The position numbers and the translations under genes are program-made. A stretch of DNA of 64,000 nucleotides, from NCBI RefSeq assembly GCF_025154075.1, contig NZ_JAOAMU010000008.1:186001-250000 (forward strand), given 5' to 3'. This document shows positions 15,942 to 24,815 of this stretch, in pieces; positions within the stretch are counted from its first letter, which is position 1; every line of letters begins with the position of its first letter. The notes beneath the pieces were generated by a model. That model ran no database searches. It was not told the DNA's origin and worked only from the letters and a program-made list of their open reading frames with translations. This stretch comes from Chryseobacterium herbae. Lineage in GTDB: Bacteria > Bacteroidota > Bacteroidia > Flavobacteriales > Weeksellaceae.

Positions 15942-17591
15942 CTAGCCAATTAATTCTTTCGCCTGTGCCAGTGCAGCCTCAGTAATTTTACTTCCGGACA
16001 GAAGCTGGGCGATCTCGTTCAGCTTTTCTTCGTCATTCAGAGGAATGATGGTAGACTGTGTTTTGCCGGAAATGTCACGTTTTACGACTTTGTAATTGTC
16101 ATTTCCTTTGGCTGCAACCTGAGCGAGGTGGGAAATAACGATGAGCTGCATATCCGTTGACATTTCTCTCATCAGATTTCCGATTTCCTCGGCTACTTTT
16201 CCTGAAACGCCGGTATCAATTTCATCCAGAATCAGAGTTGGAAGCTCATCACTTTCAGCAATAATTTTTTTCACCGCAAGCATTACCCTGGACCTTTCAC
16301 CCCCGGAAATGGCGGTCTGAATTGGTTTTAAAGGGAAACCTGAATTGGCCTGGAAGAGTAATTGTATATTTTCTTTTCCGAATGCGTTAAACTCTGTGGT
16401 ATCATCAAGTTCAATATCCACTTTCGCTTTTTCAAGACCTAATTTTTTCAGAAGTCCTTCTGCTTTTTTAATGAAGACAGGAACGGATTTTTTTCTGTTT
16501 TTTGAAAGCTTTTCGGCAAGAGCCTGAAGTGTTTTTTCTTTTTTAGAAATATTTTCTTCTATCTCTGCAATATGATCTTCAAGTTCTGAAGCGCCTTTCT
16601 GCTCACCTGCCAGCTGATCTCTGAGTTCTTTCAGTTCGTTGAGATCAGAAACATTATGTTTGAGAAATAAAGCATTGATCTTGTTATTAAGTTCCACAAG
16701 AATCGCCAGATTGGCCGGATTAATTTCTATTCTTTCCGATTCATTTTCAAGTTCGGAAATGATATCTTTCAGTTCTACAAAAGAGGTTTCCAGCCTTTCA
16801 TCAAGTTCTGAAAAACCGTTGGATACTTCTGCTATTCTGGAAAGTTTGTGTTTAGCTTCGTTAAAAAAAGACAGGATTCCTACTTCTTCCTGATGAAACC
16901 TGGAAAGGATCTGTACAAGATTTTCGGAGATCATCTCTGCATTTTCCTGAATAGACAACTGATTCTGAAGGTCTTCATAATCTACATCATCCAGTTTCAA
17001 TTCTTCCAGTTCGTTCAGGAGAAAATCTTTGTAATCGCTTTCTTTTCTGTTCTCAGAAAGCTGGGCCTGAAGCTTTTTAAGCTGTATTTTTAAACTCTGG
17101 TAGTCTGAAAATTCATTCTGATAGTCTTCAATAACCTTCTTGTTTTCAGAAAGTCCATCAATAATTTTAAACTGATATTCTGACGTAAAAAGATTGGAAG
17201 TTTCAAACTGGGAATGAATATCAATAAGTTTTGAAGATAGTTCTTTAAGCACATCAAGGGTCACCGGCACATCATTGATGAAAGCCCTGGATTTTCCGGA
17301 TGGAAGAATTTCCCTTCTAATGATGGTGTGATGCTCATAATCCAGATCATTTTCGATGAAGAATTTTTTGAACTGGTTATTGAGATCAAATTCAGTTTCT
17401 ACAATGCTTTTCTCCTCCGATTTGGAAATAGATTTTACCTCCGCCCTTTCGCCAAGGATCAATCTTAAAGCTCCTAAAATAATAGATTTACCAGCTCCGG
17501 TTTCCCCGGTAATTACCTGCAGACCGTTATTCAGTGATACTTCAAGGGTATCAATCAGGGCAAAATTTTTAATGTAAATTCTCGAAAGCAT
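15942..17591 (-). CDS. recN: DNA repair protein RecN
   Basis: A 549-residue SMC-like ATPase acting in double-strand-break repair. It has Walker A GETGAGKS (about residues 30-37), a central coiled coil (about residues 150-370), the ABC signature ISGGERSRV and Walker B LILDEID with a D-loop, then SHLAQVA. Length and order are those of RecN. It is the last gene of the bamD-rpoZ-coaBC-DUF4835-recN run. Confidence 0.95.
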   Translation of the reverse strand: MLSRIYIKNFALIDTLEVSLNNGLQVITGETGAGKSIILGALRLILGERAEVKSISKSEEKSIVETEFDLNNQFKKFFIENDLDYEHHTIIRREILPSGKSRAFINDVPVTLDVLKELSSKLIDIHSQFETSNLFTSEYQFKIIDGLSENKKVIEDYQNEFSDYQSLKIQLKKLQAQLSENRKESDYKDFLLNELEELKLDDVDYEDLQNQLSIQENAEMISENLVQILSRFHQEEVGILSFFNEAKHKLSRIAEVSNGFSELDERLETSFVELKDIISELENESERIEINPANLAILVELNNKINALFLKHNVSDLNELKELRDQLAGEQKGASELEDHIAEIEENISKKEKTLQALAEKLSKNRKKSVPVFIKKAEGLLKKLGLEKAKVDIELDDTTEFNAFGKENIQLLFQANSGFPLKPIQTAISGGERSRVMLAVKKIIAESDELPTLILDEIDTGVSGKVAEEIGNLMREMSTDMQLIVISHLAQVAAKGNDNYKVVKRDISGKTQSTIIPLNDEEKLNEIAQLLSGSKITEAALAQAKELIG

Positions 17592-17668
17592 GGATAATAG
17601 CTGATTACTTTAAGTAATGCAAATATAGAATTTAGTATTCGGTATTCAATGACTAAAGCCGGTGGATT

Positions 17669-18571
17669 TTATTTCCACTTGCTCCATTTATTCTCAGAAT
17701 ATTTGGGCGTAAAGATCATCATCTGCTGCTTAAGGTCATTCATGACAAGTCCACCATTGTTTCCTGAATTGAAAACATTGAAAATTTCATCACTTTTATT
17801 GTCCAAAAATAAATTGAAGTAATAGGACTGCTGAAATGAGTTTTCATACATTTTCAGCTGCATAAGCGCATCAAAGATCACCTTTTTTGCGGCCGTCTGA
17901 TCCTGATTGAACAGATTATCTAAACCTGCCCTGTGATACGTATACATGGTAGATCTTAACTGACTCCAGTTTGGATTGATGATCTCATTGATCAGTATCG
18001 TACGGCTTCTGGGTTCATTGATGACATTCCACCCTTCATAGTTCCTGTTCTGCGAATTTTGGGCTATCTGCTGCGCTTTTGAGAACCATTGCGTTCCTCC
18101 CATCGACTGGAAGCTGTCTGCGTCATAACCTAAGATCACATAGACATAAAAACTGACCACATCGATCAGGTTTTTTCCTGAAAACTGTCTTTCATTAAAC
18201 ACAAGGTTTTCATTTTCCACATATTCAAATGCAAATCTCTGATCCTGAAGATTGACCAAAGGTGACTCATAGCTGGTATTGTATACCGGACGAACAGCCT
18301 GGATCACAATACTTCCTTTGAATCTATTCCCGTCTCTTTCTGCAATTACAACGGCAAAATTACATTTTATCTTTTCGAAATTCTGCAGTTTTTTTCCGGT
18401 CCAGCTGGTATTGTTGATAAAGTCTCTAAGACTTTTCTCCAACGCTTTATAGGCCTGCTGGTTACTTCCCCCCAGCTGTTGGGCGTTGATCTGTACTGTT
18501 GCAAGCAGTTCCTGGGAAAAACTCAGATTATATATAAAAAGCAGCAAGAATAGGCTTATGATTTTTTTCAT
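17669..18571 (-). CDS. DUF4835-family exported protein
   Basis: A 300-residue protein with an N-terminal signal peptide ending SFSQ. The motifs LLATVQINAQQLGGSN, YVILGYDADSF and GWNVINEPRSR match the DUF4835 family, found in Flavobacteriia between coaBC and recN. The biochemical role is unknown; periplasmic location is inferred from the signal peptide. It is 36 bases after coaBC, in the same operon. Confidence 0.85.
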   Translation of the reverse strand: MKKIISLFLLLFIYNLSFSQELLATVQINAQQLGGSNQQAYKALEKSLRDFINNTSWTGKKLQNFEKIKCNFAVVIAERDGNRFKGSIVIQAVRPVYNTSYESPLVNLQDQRFAFEYVENENLVFNERQFSGKNLIDVVSFYVYVILGYDADSFQSMGGTQWFSKAQQIAQNSQNRNYEGWNVINEPRSRTILINEIINPNWSQLRSTMYTYHRAGLDNLFNQDQTAAKKVIFDALMQLKMYENSFQQSYYFNLFLDNKSDEIFNVFNSGNNGGLVMNDLKQQMMIFTPKYSENKWSKWK

Positions 18572-18607
18572 TATCTATTAAAAATTGAGAACGGAAATTT
18601 ATTAAAA

Positions 18608-19813
18608 TTATTTTAAAAGTTGAGACTCAACAAAATCCAGAATATCTACAGCGACTTCATCTTTGGATTTCAGGTCGAATTCCTTTTTTCCTGTTTTGGT
18701 AAATATCTTAATTTTATTGGTATCGTTTTTAAAGCCTGCTCCTTCATCACGAAGAGAGTTCAGGACGATCATGTCAAGGTTTTTCTTTTCCAGTTTTCCT
18801 TTGGCATTTTCTTCCTCATTCTGGGTTTCAAGCGCAAAACCTACCAGAAACTGATGGGTTTTCTTTTCACCCATCGTTTTAAGAATATCAGGATTTTTCA
18901 CCAATTCGATGGTTAAATTATCATCATTCTTTTTAATTTTCTCCTTCGCAACCTCTTTTGGAGCGTAGTCTGCCACTGCAGCGCTGGCAATACCAATATC
19001 TACGCGGTCATAAAATTCAAAAACTTTATTCAGCATTTCTTTGGCGGAGGTTACTTTATGAAGTTCAATATTCTTATCATCGGTGGTTTGAGAACTTGGT
19101 CCGGAGATCAGAATCACTTTAGCACCTCTTTTTGAAGCTTCTTCAGCAAGCGAGAACCCCATTTTTCCAGAGGAATGATTTCCGATAAACCTTACAGGAT
19201 CAATAGCTTCATAAGTAGGTCCGGCTGTGATCAGCACAGTTTTTCCTTCAAGGCTTCTGCTATGATTTTGAGAAGCAAAGAAATTGTCAACGGTTTTAAA
19301 AATCGTCTCCGGTTCCGCCATTCTTCCCTGTCCTATCAGACCGCTTGCCAGCTCACCACTTTCTGCCGGAATAATAAAATGTCCGTAATCTTCCGCCATT
19401 TCAAGATTCTGTCTGGTAGAAGGATGCGTATACATATCAAGATCCATAGCAGGAGCAATAAATATGGGGCATTTCGCAGACATATAGGTGGCAATGACCA
19501 AATTATCACACATCCCGTGGATCATTTTGGCTAATGTATTGGCCGTGCACGGAGCAACGATGATGACATCTGCCCAAAGGGCCATTTCCACATGACTGTT
19601 CCAGGTACCGTTATCACTGTAAAAATCTGAATATACAGGTTTTTTTGAAAGCGTTGAAAGACTTAGTTTCGTTACAAACTGTTCTGCATCGGGCGTCATA
19701 ATCACCTGAACTTCGGCTCCTTTTTTCACAAAATCCCGGATCAGGAAATGAATTTTATAGGCCGCAATTCCTCCAGAAACAGCGATAAGTATCTTTTTAC
19801 CGGAAACACTCAT
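18608..19813 (-). CDS. coaBC: Bifunctional phosphopantothenoylcysteine decarboxylase / phosphopantothenate-cysteine ligase
   Basis: A 401-residue fusion making 4'-phosphopantetheine for coenzyme A. The N-terminal FMN-dependent CoaC half (about residues 1-185) shows GGIAAYK and the APAMDLDMY motif. The C-terminal CoaB half (about 186-401) shows GPTYEAIDPVRFIGNHSSGKMG and AAVADYAP, with the ligase KIKK segment. It lies between rpoZ and the DUF4835 gene in the conserved flavobacterial operon. Confidence 0.95.
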   Translation of the reverse strand: MSVSGKKILIAVSGGIAAYKIHFLIRDFVKKGAEVQVIMTPDAEQFVTKLSLSTLSKKPVYSDFYSDNGTWNSHVEMALWADVIIVAPCTANTLAKMIHGMCDNLVIATYMSAKCPIFIAPAMDLDMYTHPSTRQNLEMAEDYGHFIIPAESGELASGLIGQGRMAEPETIFKTVDNFFASQNHSRSLEGKTVLITAGPTYEAIDPVRFIGNHSSGKMGFSLAEEASKRGAKVILISGPSSQTTDDKNIELHKVTSAKEMLNKVFEFYDRVDIGIASAAVADYAPKEVAKEKIKKNDDNLTIELVKNPDILKTMGEKKTHQFLVGFALETQNEEENAKGKLEKKNLDMIVLNSLRDEGAGFKNDTNKIKIFTKTGKKEFDLKSKDEVAVDILDFVESQLLK

Positions 19814-19936
19814 TTAGTTTTAATTTTTGAAATACTAAATTACTTATTTTTTCGCACAAAGACGGGTACAAACAGACAAAGGTCATAAAAGAATTGAATT
19901 CCTTTATGACCTTCATATGATTAAAAACAAAAATAA

Positions 19937-20260
19937 TTATTTTCTGTCTTCTGTCTTTCTGAAATAGATATCTTCATTCAGCCATTCTTCGATAGCAATA
20001 GAAGTAGGCTTAGGAAGTTTTTCGTAATGTTTAGAGATTTCAATCTGTTCTCTGTTTTCGAAAACTTCTTCCAATGTAGAATTGTGCACAGCAAATTCGT
20101 CTAATTTATTGTGAAGTTCCGTACGGATCTCCGCGTTGATCTGCTCTGCTCTCTTTCCCATGATAACAATAGCTTCATAGATTGAACCTACTTTATCTTC
20201 AATCTTGTCTTTATCGTAAGTAATAGTATTTACTTCTGCTTTTGTATCTTTTACACTCAT
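19937..20260 (-). CDS. rpoZ: RNA polymerase omega subunit, Bacteroidota type
   Basis: A 107-residue protein with YEAIVIMGKRAEQINAE, the conserved core helix of omega as found in Bacteroidota. Omega helps fold and assemble the beta' subunit. The sequence is diverged from E. coli RpoZ, but its place between bamD and coaBC is the usual one in this group. Confidence 0.88.
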   Translation of the reverse strand: MSVKDTKAEVNTITYDKDKIEDKVGSIYEAIVIMGKRAEQINAEIRTELHNKLDEFAVHNSTLEEVFENREQIEISKHYEKLPKPTSIAIEEWLNEDIYFRKTEDRK

Positions 20261-20301
20261 TTTGAGAAAATTATTTTATTTTAAGATGGCAAATTTACGA
20301 A

Positions 20302-21297
20302 TTATCTTTGGATTTTGAAAGTGGCTGCCGGAGGAGGGGTACTAAGTGCCGCACTGTCCCTCTGGATCTGCATTGCCTTCTTTTCGTTGCTGATCTGATC
20401 TTTGATCTGCTGCTCCGTTTTATTTTTTTCTGCCGTCTTTTCAGCCTCCTTTTTCTGTTTTGCCGTTAATGTTGCAATTCTTGCTTCCGTTTGTTTTTTT
20501 ATAACCGCAAAGTTAGCCTTTTCTTTTTCCAGTTTTCCTCTCAGATCTATCGCTGTTTTGGAATATTCTGTATTCGGAAGTTCTTTTTCTACCACTTTGG
20601 TATAAGCCAAAGCACTTTCTATACGCTCCCCTTTAAGTTCATACACTGATTTTGAAGCCAGTTCATAACGGGATTTCATGATAAAATCATAGATCTTCGG
20701 ACGAAGTTTTGTACTTGGAAAATCTTCCAATACATTTTCTAAAGCCACGTTAGCTGCTTTATAATCACCCATCTTGAAATACTGTTTTGCATTTTCGTAT
20801 GCTTTGAACTCTAATTTATAAGACAGTTCATCAATTAGCTGACTGATATTTTTAGATCGCTCAGAATTAGGATAATTCGTCAGGAAGTCCTGAAGCTCAT
20901 TGATCGCTGTTTCTGTAGTAGACTGGTCCAAATTATAATCCATAGAACCTTCGTAGTAGCATAATGCAGACATGTATGCAGCTTCTTCAGCTCGAGGGTC
21001 TTTCGGGAAGTTTACGGCAAAGTTTTTAAACTGATGTCCTGCCAGTTTATAACTCTTGTCATAATAATTGGCATAAGCAGTATTAAAACCTACGTTAGGA
21101 AAATCATCTGTTCCCGCCACAAGGTTAGTCAACCTGTCATATAGAGCCAATGCATTTTTCCACTTCTTTTTGGTAAAATTCTCATTCGCTGCCTTTAAGA
21201 TTACGTTCTTGTCAGCACTCTTCATTGCTCTTTCCTGCTGGCTTACGCATGAAGAAACAACTGCTACAGCAAAAAGACCTAAAATATATTTTTTCAT
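20302..21297 (-). CDS. bamD: Outer membrane assembly lipoprotein BamD
   Basis: A 331-residue lipoprotein (lipobox ending SSC, Cys17) with five TPR-like repeats (about residues 30-260: ALYDRLTNLVAGTDDFPNVGFNTAY, HQFKNFAVNFPKDPRAEEAAYMSALC, LQDFLTNYPNSERS). It is a subunit of the BAM complex that inserts beta-barrel proteins. The C-terminal about 70 residues form a charged coiled-coil tail (Lys/Glu-rich, EKEKANFAVIKKQTEARI), longer than in E. coli BamD (245 aa). It is first in its operon, with a -7 box TATTTTTG at 21346-21353. Confidence 0.9.
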   Translation of the reverse strand: MKKYILGLFAVAVVSSCVSQQERAMKSADKNVILKAANENFTKKKWKNALALYDRLTNLVAGTDDFPNVGFNTAYANYYDKSYKLAGHQFKNFAVNFPKDPRAEEAAYMSALCYYEGSMDYNLDQSTTETAINELQDFLTNYPNSERSKNISQLIDELSYKLEFKAYENAKQYFKMGDYKAANVALENVLEDFPSTKLRPKIYDFIMKSRYELASKSVYELKGERIESALAYTKVVEKELPNTEYSKTAIDLRGKLEKEKANFAVIKKQTEARIATLTAKQKKEAEKTAEKNKTEQQIKDQISNEKKAMQIQRDSAALSTPPPAATFKIQR

Positions 21298-21345
21298 ATA
21301 AAAAATTCAACAGTTTTCGGATTCTACAGCCGATTTACTAATTTG

Positions 21346-21353
21346 CAAAAATA
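21346..21353 (-). promoter_or_regulatory. -7 element of the bamD operon
   Basis: TATTTTTG on the minus strand, 48 bases before the bamD ATG. A TTG occurs only 12 bases further upstream, closer than usual for -33. Confidence 0.45.
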
Positions 21354-21400
21354 TAACTTTTTTGTCAATAGATTTTTTTTTATGAATATTTAACGTAATT

Positions 21401-22030
21401 TTAGTCTGCAGCGTATCCCAAAATGGCAAAAACACTGAGTAAAAGATTCATTCTTACTTTTTTCTCCGCTTCTTTTGTATAAGCTTCCTCATTTTTACTT
21501 GGCACATACAGCTCATAGAAGTTTTTATTCCGAATGACAAATAATGTAGAACCTATGATCATCGTAAGGATATCTTCAGGTTTGGGAGTGAAAGTAAATA
21601 CGCCCGAAGCCACACCCTTTTTAATCACATCATCCAGTTTTTTTACAAACAGCTGATAGAAGTCCAGCAGCTCGTCTTTTAAATTTTCGGTATGTCTGAG
21701 TTCCTGAGTAACGAACCCGTGGAAATAATTGTATTTGAATAATTGGGAAACAATATATTTAATGATTTCTCTCAGCTGCATTTCAGGCTTGCCGTCCTTG
21801 ATGGTATCTGCAAATTCTGAAAAGTTCTCTCTGGTCTTCAGTACCCGGTACTGATAGAGGTAAGACATCATTTTTTCTTTGGAACCGAAGTAATAGGAAA
21901 TCATCGCCACATTGATGTTGGCTTTGGAACAGATATCTCTTACAGAAGTCCCCTCATACCCTTTTTTGGCGATAAGTTCCTCTGCAATATCCAGAATATG
22001 GATCTGTTTTTCCGTAAATTTTTTTCTCAT
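21401..22030 (-). CDS. TetR/AcrR-family transcriptional regulator
   Basis: A 209-residue regulator (MRKKFTEKQ start; an ATG 9 bases further upstream is also possible). The N-terminal helix-turn-helix is typical: AEELIAKKGYEGTSVRDICSKANINVAMISYYFGSKEKMMSYLY. The C-terminal ligand domain is unspecific. A perfect palindrome TAAACG-TT-CGTTTA lies 44 bases upstream (22074-22087), in the gap to the divergent tatD operon, and is a good candidate for its own operator. Confidence 0.88.
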   Translation of the reverse strand: MRKKFTEKQIHILDIAEELIAKKGYEGTSVRDICSKANINVAMISYYFGSKEKMMSYLYQYRVLKTRENFSEFADTIKDGKPEMQLREIIKYIVSQLFKYNYFHGFVTQELRHTENLKDELLDFYQLFVKKLDDVIKKGVASGVFTFTPKPEDILTMIIGSTLFVIRNKNFYELYVPSKNEEAYTKEAEKKVRMNLLLSVFAILGYAAD

Positions 22031-22073
22031 GAAGTGCACTTTGAGTAAAGTTAAGAAATTTTTAACACATTTA

Positions 22074-22087
22074 TAAACGTTCGTTTA
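22074..22087. promoter_or_regulatory. Palindromic TetR-type operator
   Basis: TAAACGTTCGTTTA: 6-bp perfect arms around TT. Sites of this kind are typical of autoregulated TetR-family genes. It lies between the tetR start and the promoter of the divergent tatD operon and could control both. Confidence 0.6.
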
Positions 22088-22117
22088 ATAATTTTAAATT
22101 AATTTTCTGAATAATCG

Positions 22118-22125
22118 TACTTTTG
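22118..22125 (+). promoter_or_regulatory. -7 element of the tatD operon, next to the start codon
   Basis: TACTTTTG matches TAnnTTTG and ends 3 bases before the ATG at 22129. Transcription would start at or next to the ATG, implying a leaderless or nearly leaderless mRNA. No TTG is seen at -33. Confidence 0.5.
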
Positions 22126-22128
22126 TTA

Positions 22129-22755
22129 ATGGATCTTTTTGATTTTCACCACCATAAGAAGAATACAGCCTATGGGATTTACAATATAGACTTCGGAACG
22201 GCTCCCCCGGAATCGCCCTATTCTATAGGTATACATCCTAAAGATATCGCTGTGGATTCTGTGGAGCAGCAGTTCAGCTGGCTGGAATCAAATATCACCG
22301 AAAACTGTCTGGCCATCGGAGAATGCGGGCTAGACTCTATAGTTCAGATTCCTCAAAAGATCCAGGAACAGATTTTTTTAAGACAGGTCCTTATTTCCAA
22401 CGAGATCAAAAAACCTTTGATCATTCACTGTGTAAGAAAGTTTTATGAAGTGATTTCTTTTAAAAAGAAAGCCACCCAGGCCGTTATTATTCATGGTTTC
22501 AACAAAAAGGAACGCATTGCTGAAGACCTGCTGAAAAATAATTTTTATTTGAGTTTTGGAAAAGCTGTTTTGTATCATTTATCTTTGCAGGAAATTGTAA
22601 AGAAAACACCCTTAGATAAAATCTTTTTAGAAACTGATAATGAATGCTTTAATATTGAAGAATTGTATTCAAAAGTTTCGGAGTTAAAGGGAATTTCTTT
22701 AGAAAAACTGAACGAACAGATTTTAGAAAATTTAGACACGATAAAGAATGGATAA
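22129..22755 (+). CDS. TatD-family metal-dependent hydrolase
   Basis: A 208-residue protein with metal-ligand motifs of the TatD nuclease family: DFHHH at the N-terminus, GECGLD with the metal-binding Glu, IIHC, IIHGF and ETDNE near residue 167. It is shorter than typical TatD (about 260). TatD proteins are Mg-dependent 3'-5' exonucleases in some bacteria, but short variants are poorly studied. The start is the ATG at 22129; its last 8 bases overlap the next gene. Confidence 0.82.
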   Translation: MDLFDFHHHKKNTAYGIYNIDFGTAPPESPYSIGIHPKDIAVDSVEQQFSWLESNITENCLAIGECGLDSIVQIPQKIQEQIFLRQVLISNEIKKPLIIHCVRKFYEVISFKKKATQAVIIHGFNKKERIAEDLLKNNFYLSFGKAVLYHLSLQEIVKKTPLDKIFLETDNECFNIEELYSKVSELKGISLEKLNEQILENLDTIKNG

Positions 22756-23473
22756 GTACTGGCTGGAGAGAACGGAGCTCCTGATGAAAGAAGAAGGACT
22801 GGAAAAGCTTAATAAGGCTAATGTCCTGGTCATAGGTTTAGGAGGCGTAGGTTCTTTCGCTGCGGAATTCTTGGCCAGAGCAGGTGTGGGACACATGACG
22901 ATTGTAGACGGCGACACCGTAGACATCACGAACATCAACAGGCAGCTTCCGGCATTGCGCTCAACGGTAGGACAGCATAAAGTAGAAGTAGTGGCTGAAA
23001 GGCTTCTGGACATCAACCCGGATCTTAAATTAGTCAAGATCAATGAATTCCTGAATCCGGAAAGAATGGATGAAGTTCTCGATTCTGACAAGTTCAATTA
23101 TATTTTAGACTGTATCGACAGCGTTACCCCAAAACTGTTTTTAATTAAGGCCGCCAAAAGAAGAAAAATAAAACTGGTGAGTTCTATGGGAGCCGGTGGA
23201 AAAACAGATCCAAGTAAGGTGATGGTAAGAGATATCAGCAAAACTCAGAACTGTTTCCTTGCAAGACAAATCAGAAAAAGACTTAAAAAAGAAAATATCA
23301 ACAAAGGTTTCAGATGTGTATTCTCCAATGAACTTCAACAGGAGGAAAGTCTGAAACTAACGGACGGGGCCAATTATAAAAGGTCTTTCTACGGCACTAT
23401 CAGCTATATTCCTGCGATCTTCGGGTTGTATGCAGCCGCTGAAGTGATAAATTATTTAGTGAAACAAGATTAA
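22748..23473 (+). CDS. tcdA: tRNA threonylcarbamoyladenosine dehydratase
   Basis: A 241-residue E1/ThiF-like enzyme that cyclises t6A at tRNA position 37 to ct6A using ATP. It has the nucleotide-binding loop GLGGVGSFAAEFLARAGVG, the TNINRQLPA motif, DCIDSVTPK and the YGTISYIPAIFG segment near the C-terminus, all as in CsdL/TcdA. It overlaps tatD by 8 bases and rnpA by one base (TAATG), so the three genes are co-transcribed. Confidence 0.9.
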   Translation: MDKYWLERTELLMKEEGLEKLNKANVLVIGLGGVGSFAAEFLARAGVGHMTIVDGDTVDITNINRQLPALRSTVGQHKVEVVAERLLDINPDLKLVKINEFLNPERMDEVLDSDKFNYILDCIDSVTPKLFLIKAAKRRKIKLVSSMGAGGKTDPSKVMVRDISKTQNCFLARQIRKRLKKENINKGFRCVFSNELQQEESLKLTDGANYKRSFYGTISYIPAIFGLYAAAEVINYLVKQD

Positions 23474-23844
23474 TGAACTATACGTACTCCAGAGAAGAAA
23501 AACTCAAGAAAAACACTGAGATTGCTTTACTTTTTGACAAAGGTAAATGGAGGACCTGTGGAAATCTAAGAATTATCATTCTGAAAGATAAACCTAATCT
23601 GCAGGTAGACAGCCATAAATTTGGAGTTTCTGTTTCTAAAAGATATTTTAAGAAAGCCGTGCACAGAAATCGTGTAAAAAGGCTTTTAAGAGAATGTTAT
23701 CGTCTGAATAAGGATTTATTTAAAGAAGCTTTCGGAGAAAAAACGCTGGCGATGATGTTTTGGGTTTCGCCTGAAATGCCGGCTAAGTTTCAGGATGTAG
23801 AGGAGCAGTTTATTAAGCTGTGCCAGATGCAGAAAAGACCCTAA
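23473..23844 (+). CDS. rnpA: Ribonuclease P protein component
   Basis: A 123-residue basic protein that helps RNase P RNA mature the 5' ends of tRNAs. It shows the family core KFGVSVSKRYFKKAVHRNRVKRLLRECYRLNK with the RNR motif. The ATG overlaps the tcdA stop. In many bacteria rnpA follows rpmH near dnaA; here it is instead in a tRNA-modification context. Confidence 0.93.
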   Translation: MNYTYSREEKLKKNTEIALLFDKGKWRTCGNLRIIILKDKPNLQVDSHKFGVSVSKRYFKKAVHRNRVKRLLRECYRLNKDLFKEAFGEKTLAMMFWVSPEMPAKFQDVEEQFIKLCQMQKRP

Positions 23845-24148
23845 TAATGGAGCAATGGAGCAGTGTAACAGTTTACCAATGAAATTAACAATGCGTAAAA
23901 TGTGAGACTGTTTAATTAGTTGTTCTTTTATTTTTTCCCACGGATTACACAGAATACACAGATGAGGAGTGGGAAATAAATGTTCCTTCTCCAAATATGT
24001 CAGCATTCTATTTTTGTTTCGGATGCAAGAAATTTTATCAATGAATGTCGGTATTTGTGTATTAAAAAAATGATAGAGGTTTAAATTTTTATAAAAGGCT
24101 TGCATAGTTTTTGTAATTTTAGGGAAAACAATAAATCTGAAAATTAAA
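23845..24148. other. Intergenic spacer
   Basis: This 304-base gap has no convincing gene. It includes a GGATTACACAGAATACACAG segment like dispersed intergenic repeats often seen in Bacteroidota, and a tandem GGAGCAATGGAGCAGTG near 23848. No promoter or terminator is clear. Confidence 0.4.
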
Positions 24149-24757
24149 ATGTTAGATCATATTCCCTACCTCTCTTACGTACTCAGTGCCTTTATCGGTA
24201 TCGGACTGGCTGCGGCAACAGGCTTCAGAGTTTTTCTGCCGATGTTTGCGGTAAGCCTTGCGTCTTATTTTCACTGGATTCCGATGAATGAGCATTTTGA
24301 ATGGCTTTCGGGGCTTCCTGTGCTTATTACGACCGGCATTGCCACTATTGCTGAAATTTTAACCTATTATATTCCTTTTGTAGATCATTTGCTGGATACC
24401 ATCTCGGTCCCTCTGGCTACTGTAGCGGGCTCTGTTTTATTTGCCAGCCAGTTTGCAGATTTGGGAACTTTTCCACAGTGGGGCCTTGCGCTGATTGCCG
24501 GCGGAGGAACTGCAGCCACGATAAGTTCGGGTTTTGCGGGGATACGGGCGGCTTCTACCGCTACCACGGGTGGTTTGGGAAATTCGGTGGTGGGAACTAC
24601 TGAAACGGCTGGAGCAGGCATTATGTCTATACTGGCGATGGTTGCGCCGGTAATTGCCGCAATATTTGCCATTATTCTGATTATTCTTGTGGTTATTTTC
24701 GGTAGGAAAGCGTGGCGTAAGTTGCGTAGTCTCAAAAATAAACCTGATCATATATAA
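24149..24757 (+). CDS. DUF4126-family membrane protein
   Basis: A 202-residue protein with about five hydrophobic segments, rich in Gly and Ala. ATGFRVFLPMFAVSLA and YIPFVDHLLDTISVPLATVAG match the DUF4126 family. The function is unknown. A weak hairpin (24765-24795) follows. Confidence 0.8.
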   Translation: MLDHIPYLSYVLSAFIGIGLAAATGFRVFLPMFAVSLASYFHWIPMNEHFEWLSGLPVLITTGIATIAEILTYYIPFVDHLLDTISVPLATVAGSVLFASQFADLGTFPQWGLALIAGGGTAATISSGFAGIRAASTATTGGLGNSVVGTTETAGAGIMSILAMVAPVIAAIFAIILIILVVIFGRKAWRKLRSLKNKPDHI

Positions 24758-24764
24758 AAAAATG

Positions 24765-24795
24765 AAAGGCCGAACACCTCTGTGATCAGCCTTTT
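24765..24795. terminator. Weak terminator between converging genes
   Basis: AAAGGC and GCCTTT flank an 18-base spacer and are followed by T's on the plus strand. The stem is short, so this is uncertain. Confidence 0.4.
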
Positions 24796-24815
24796 TTATA
24801 TCTTTTGCATCAGGA

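Noticed and set aside
23716..24105. A 129-codon minus-strand frame
   Set aside because: Half of it is antisense to rnpA and the rest lies in repeat-like spacer.
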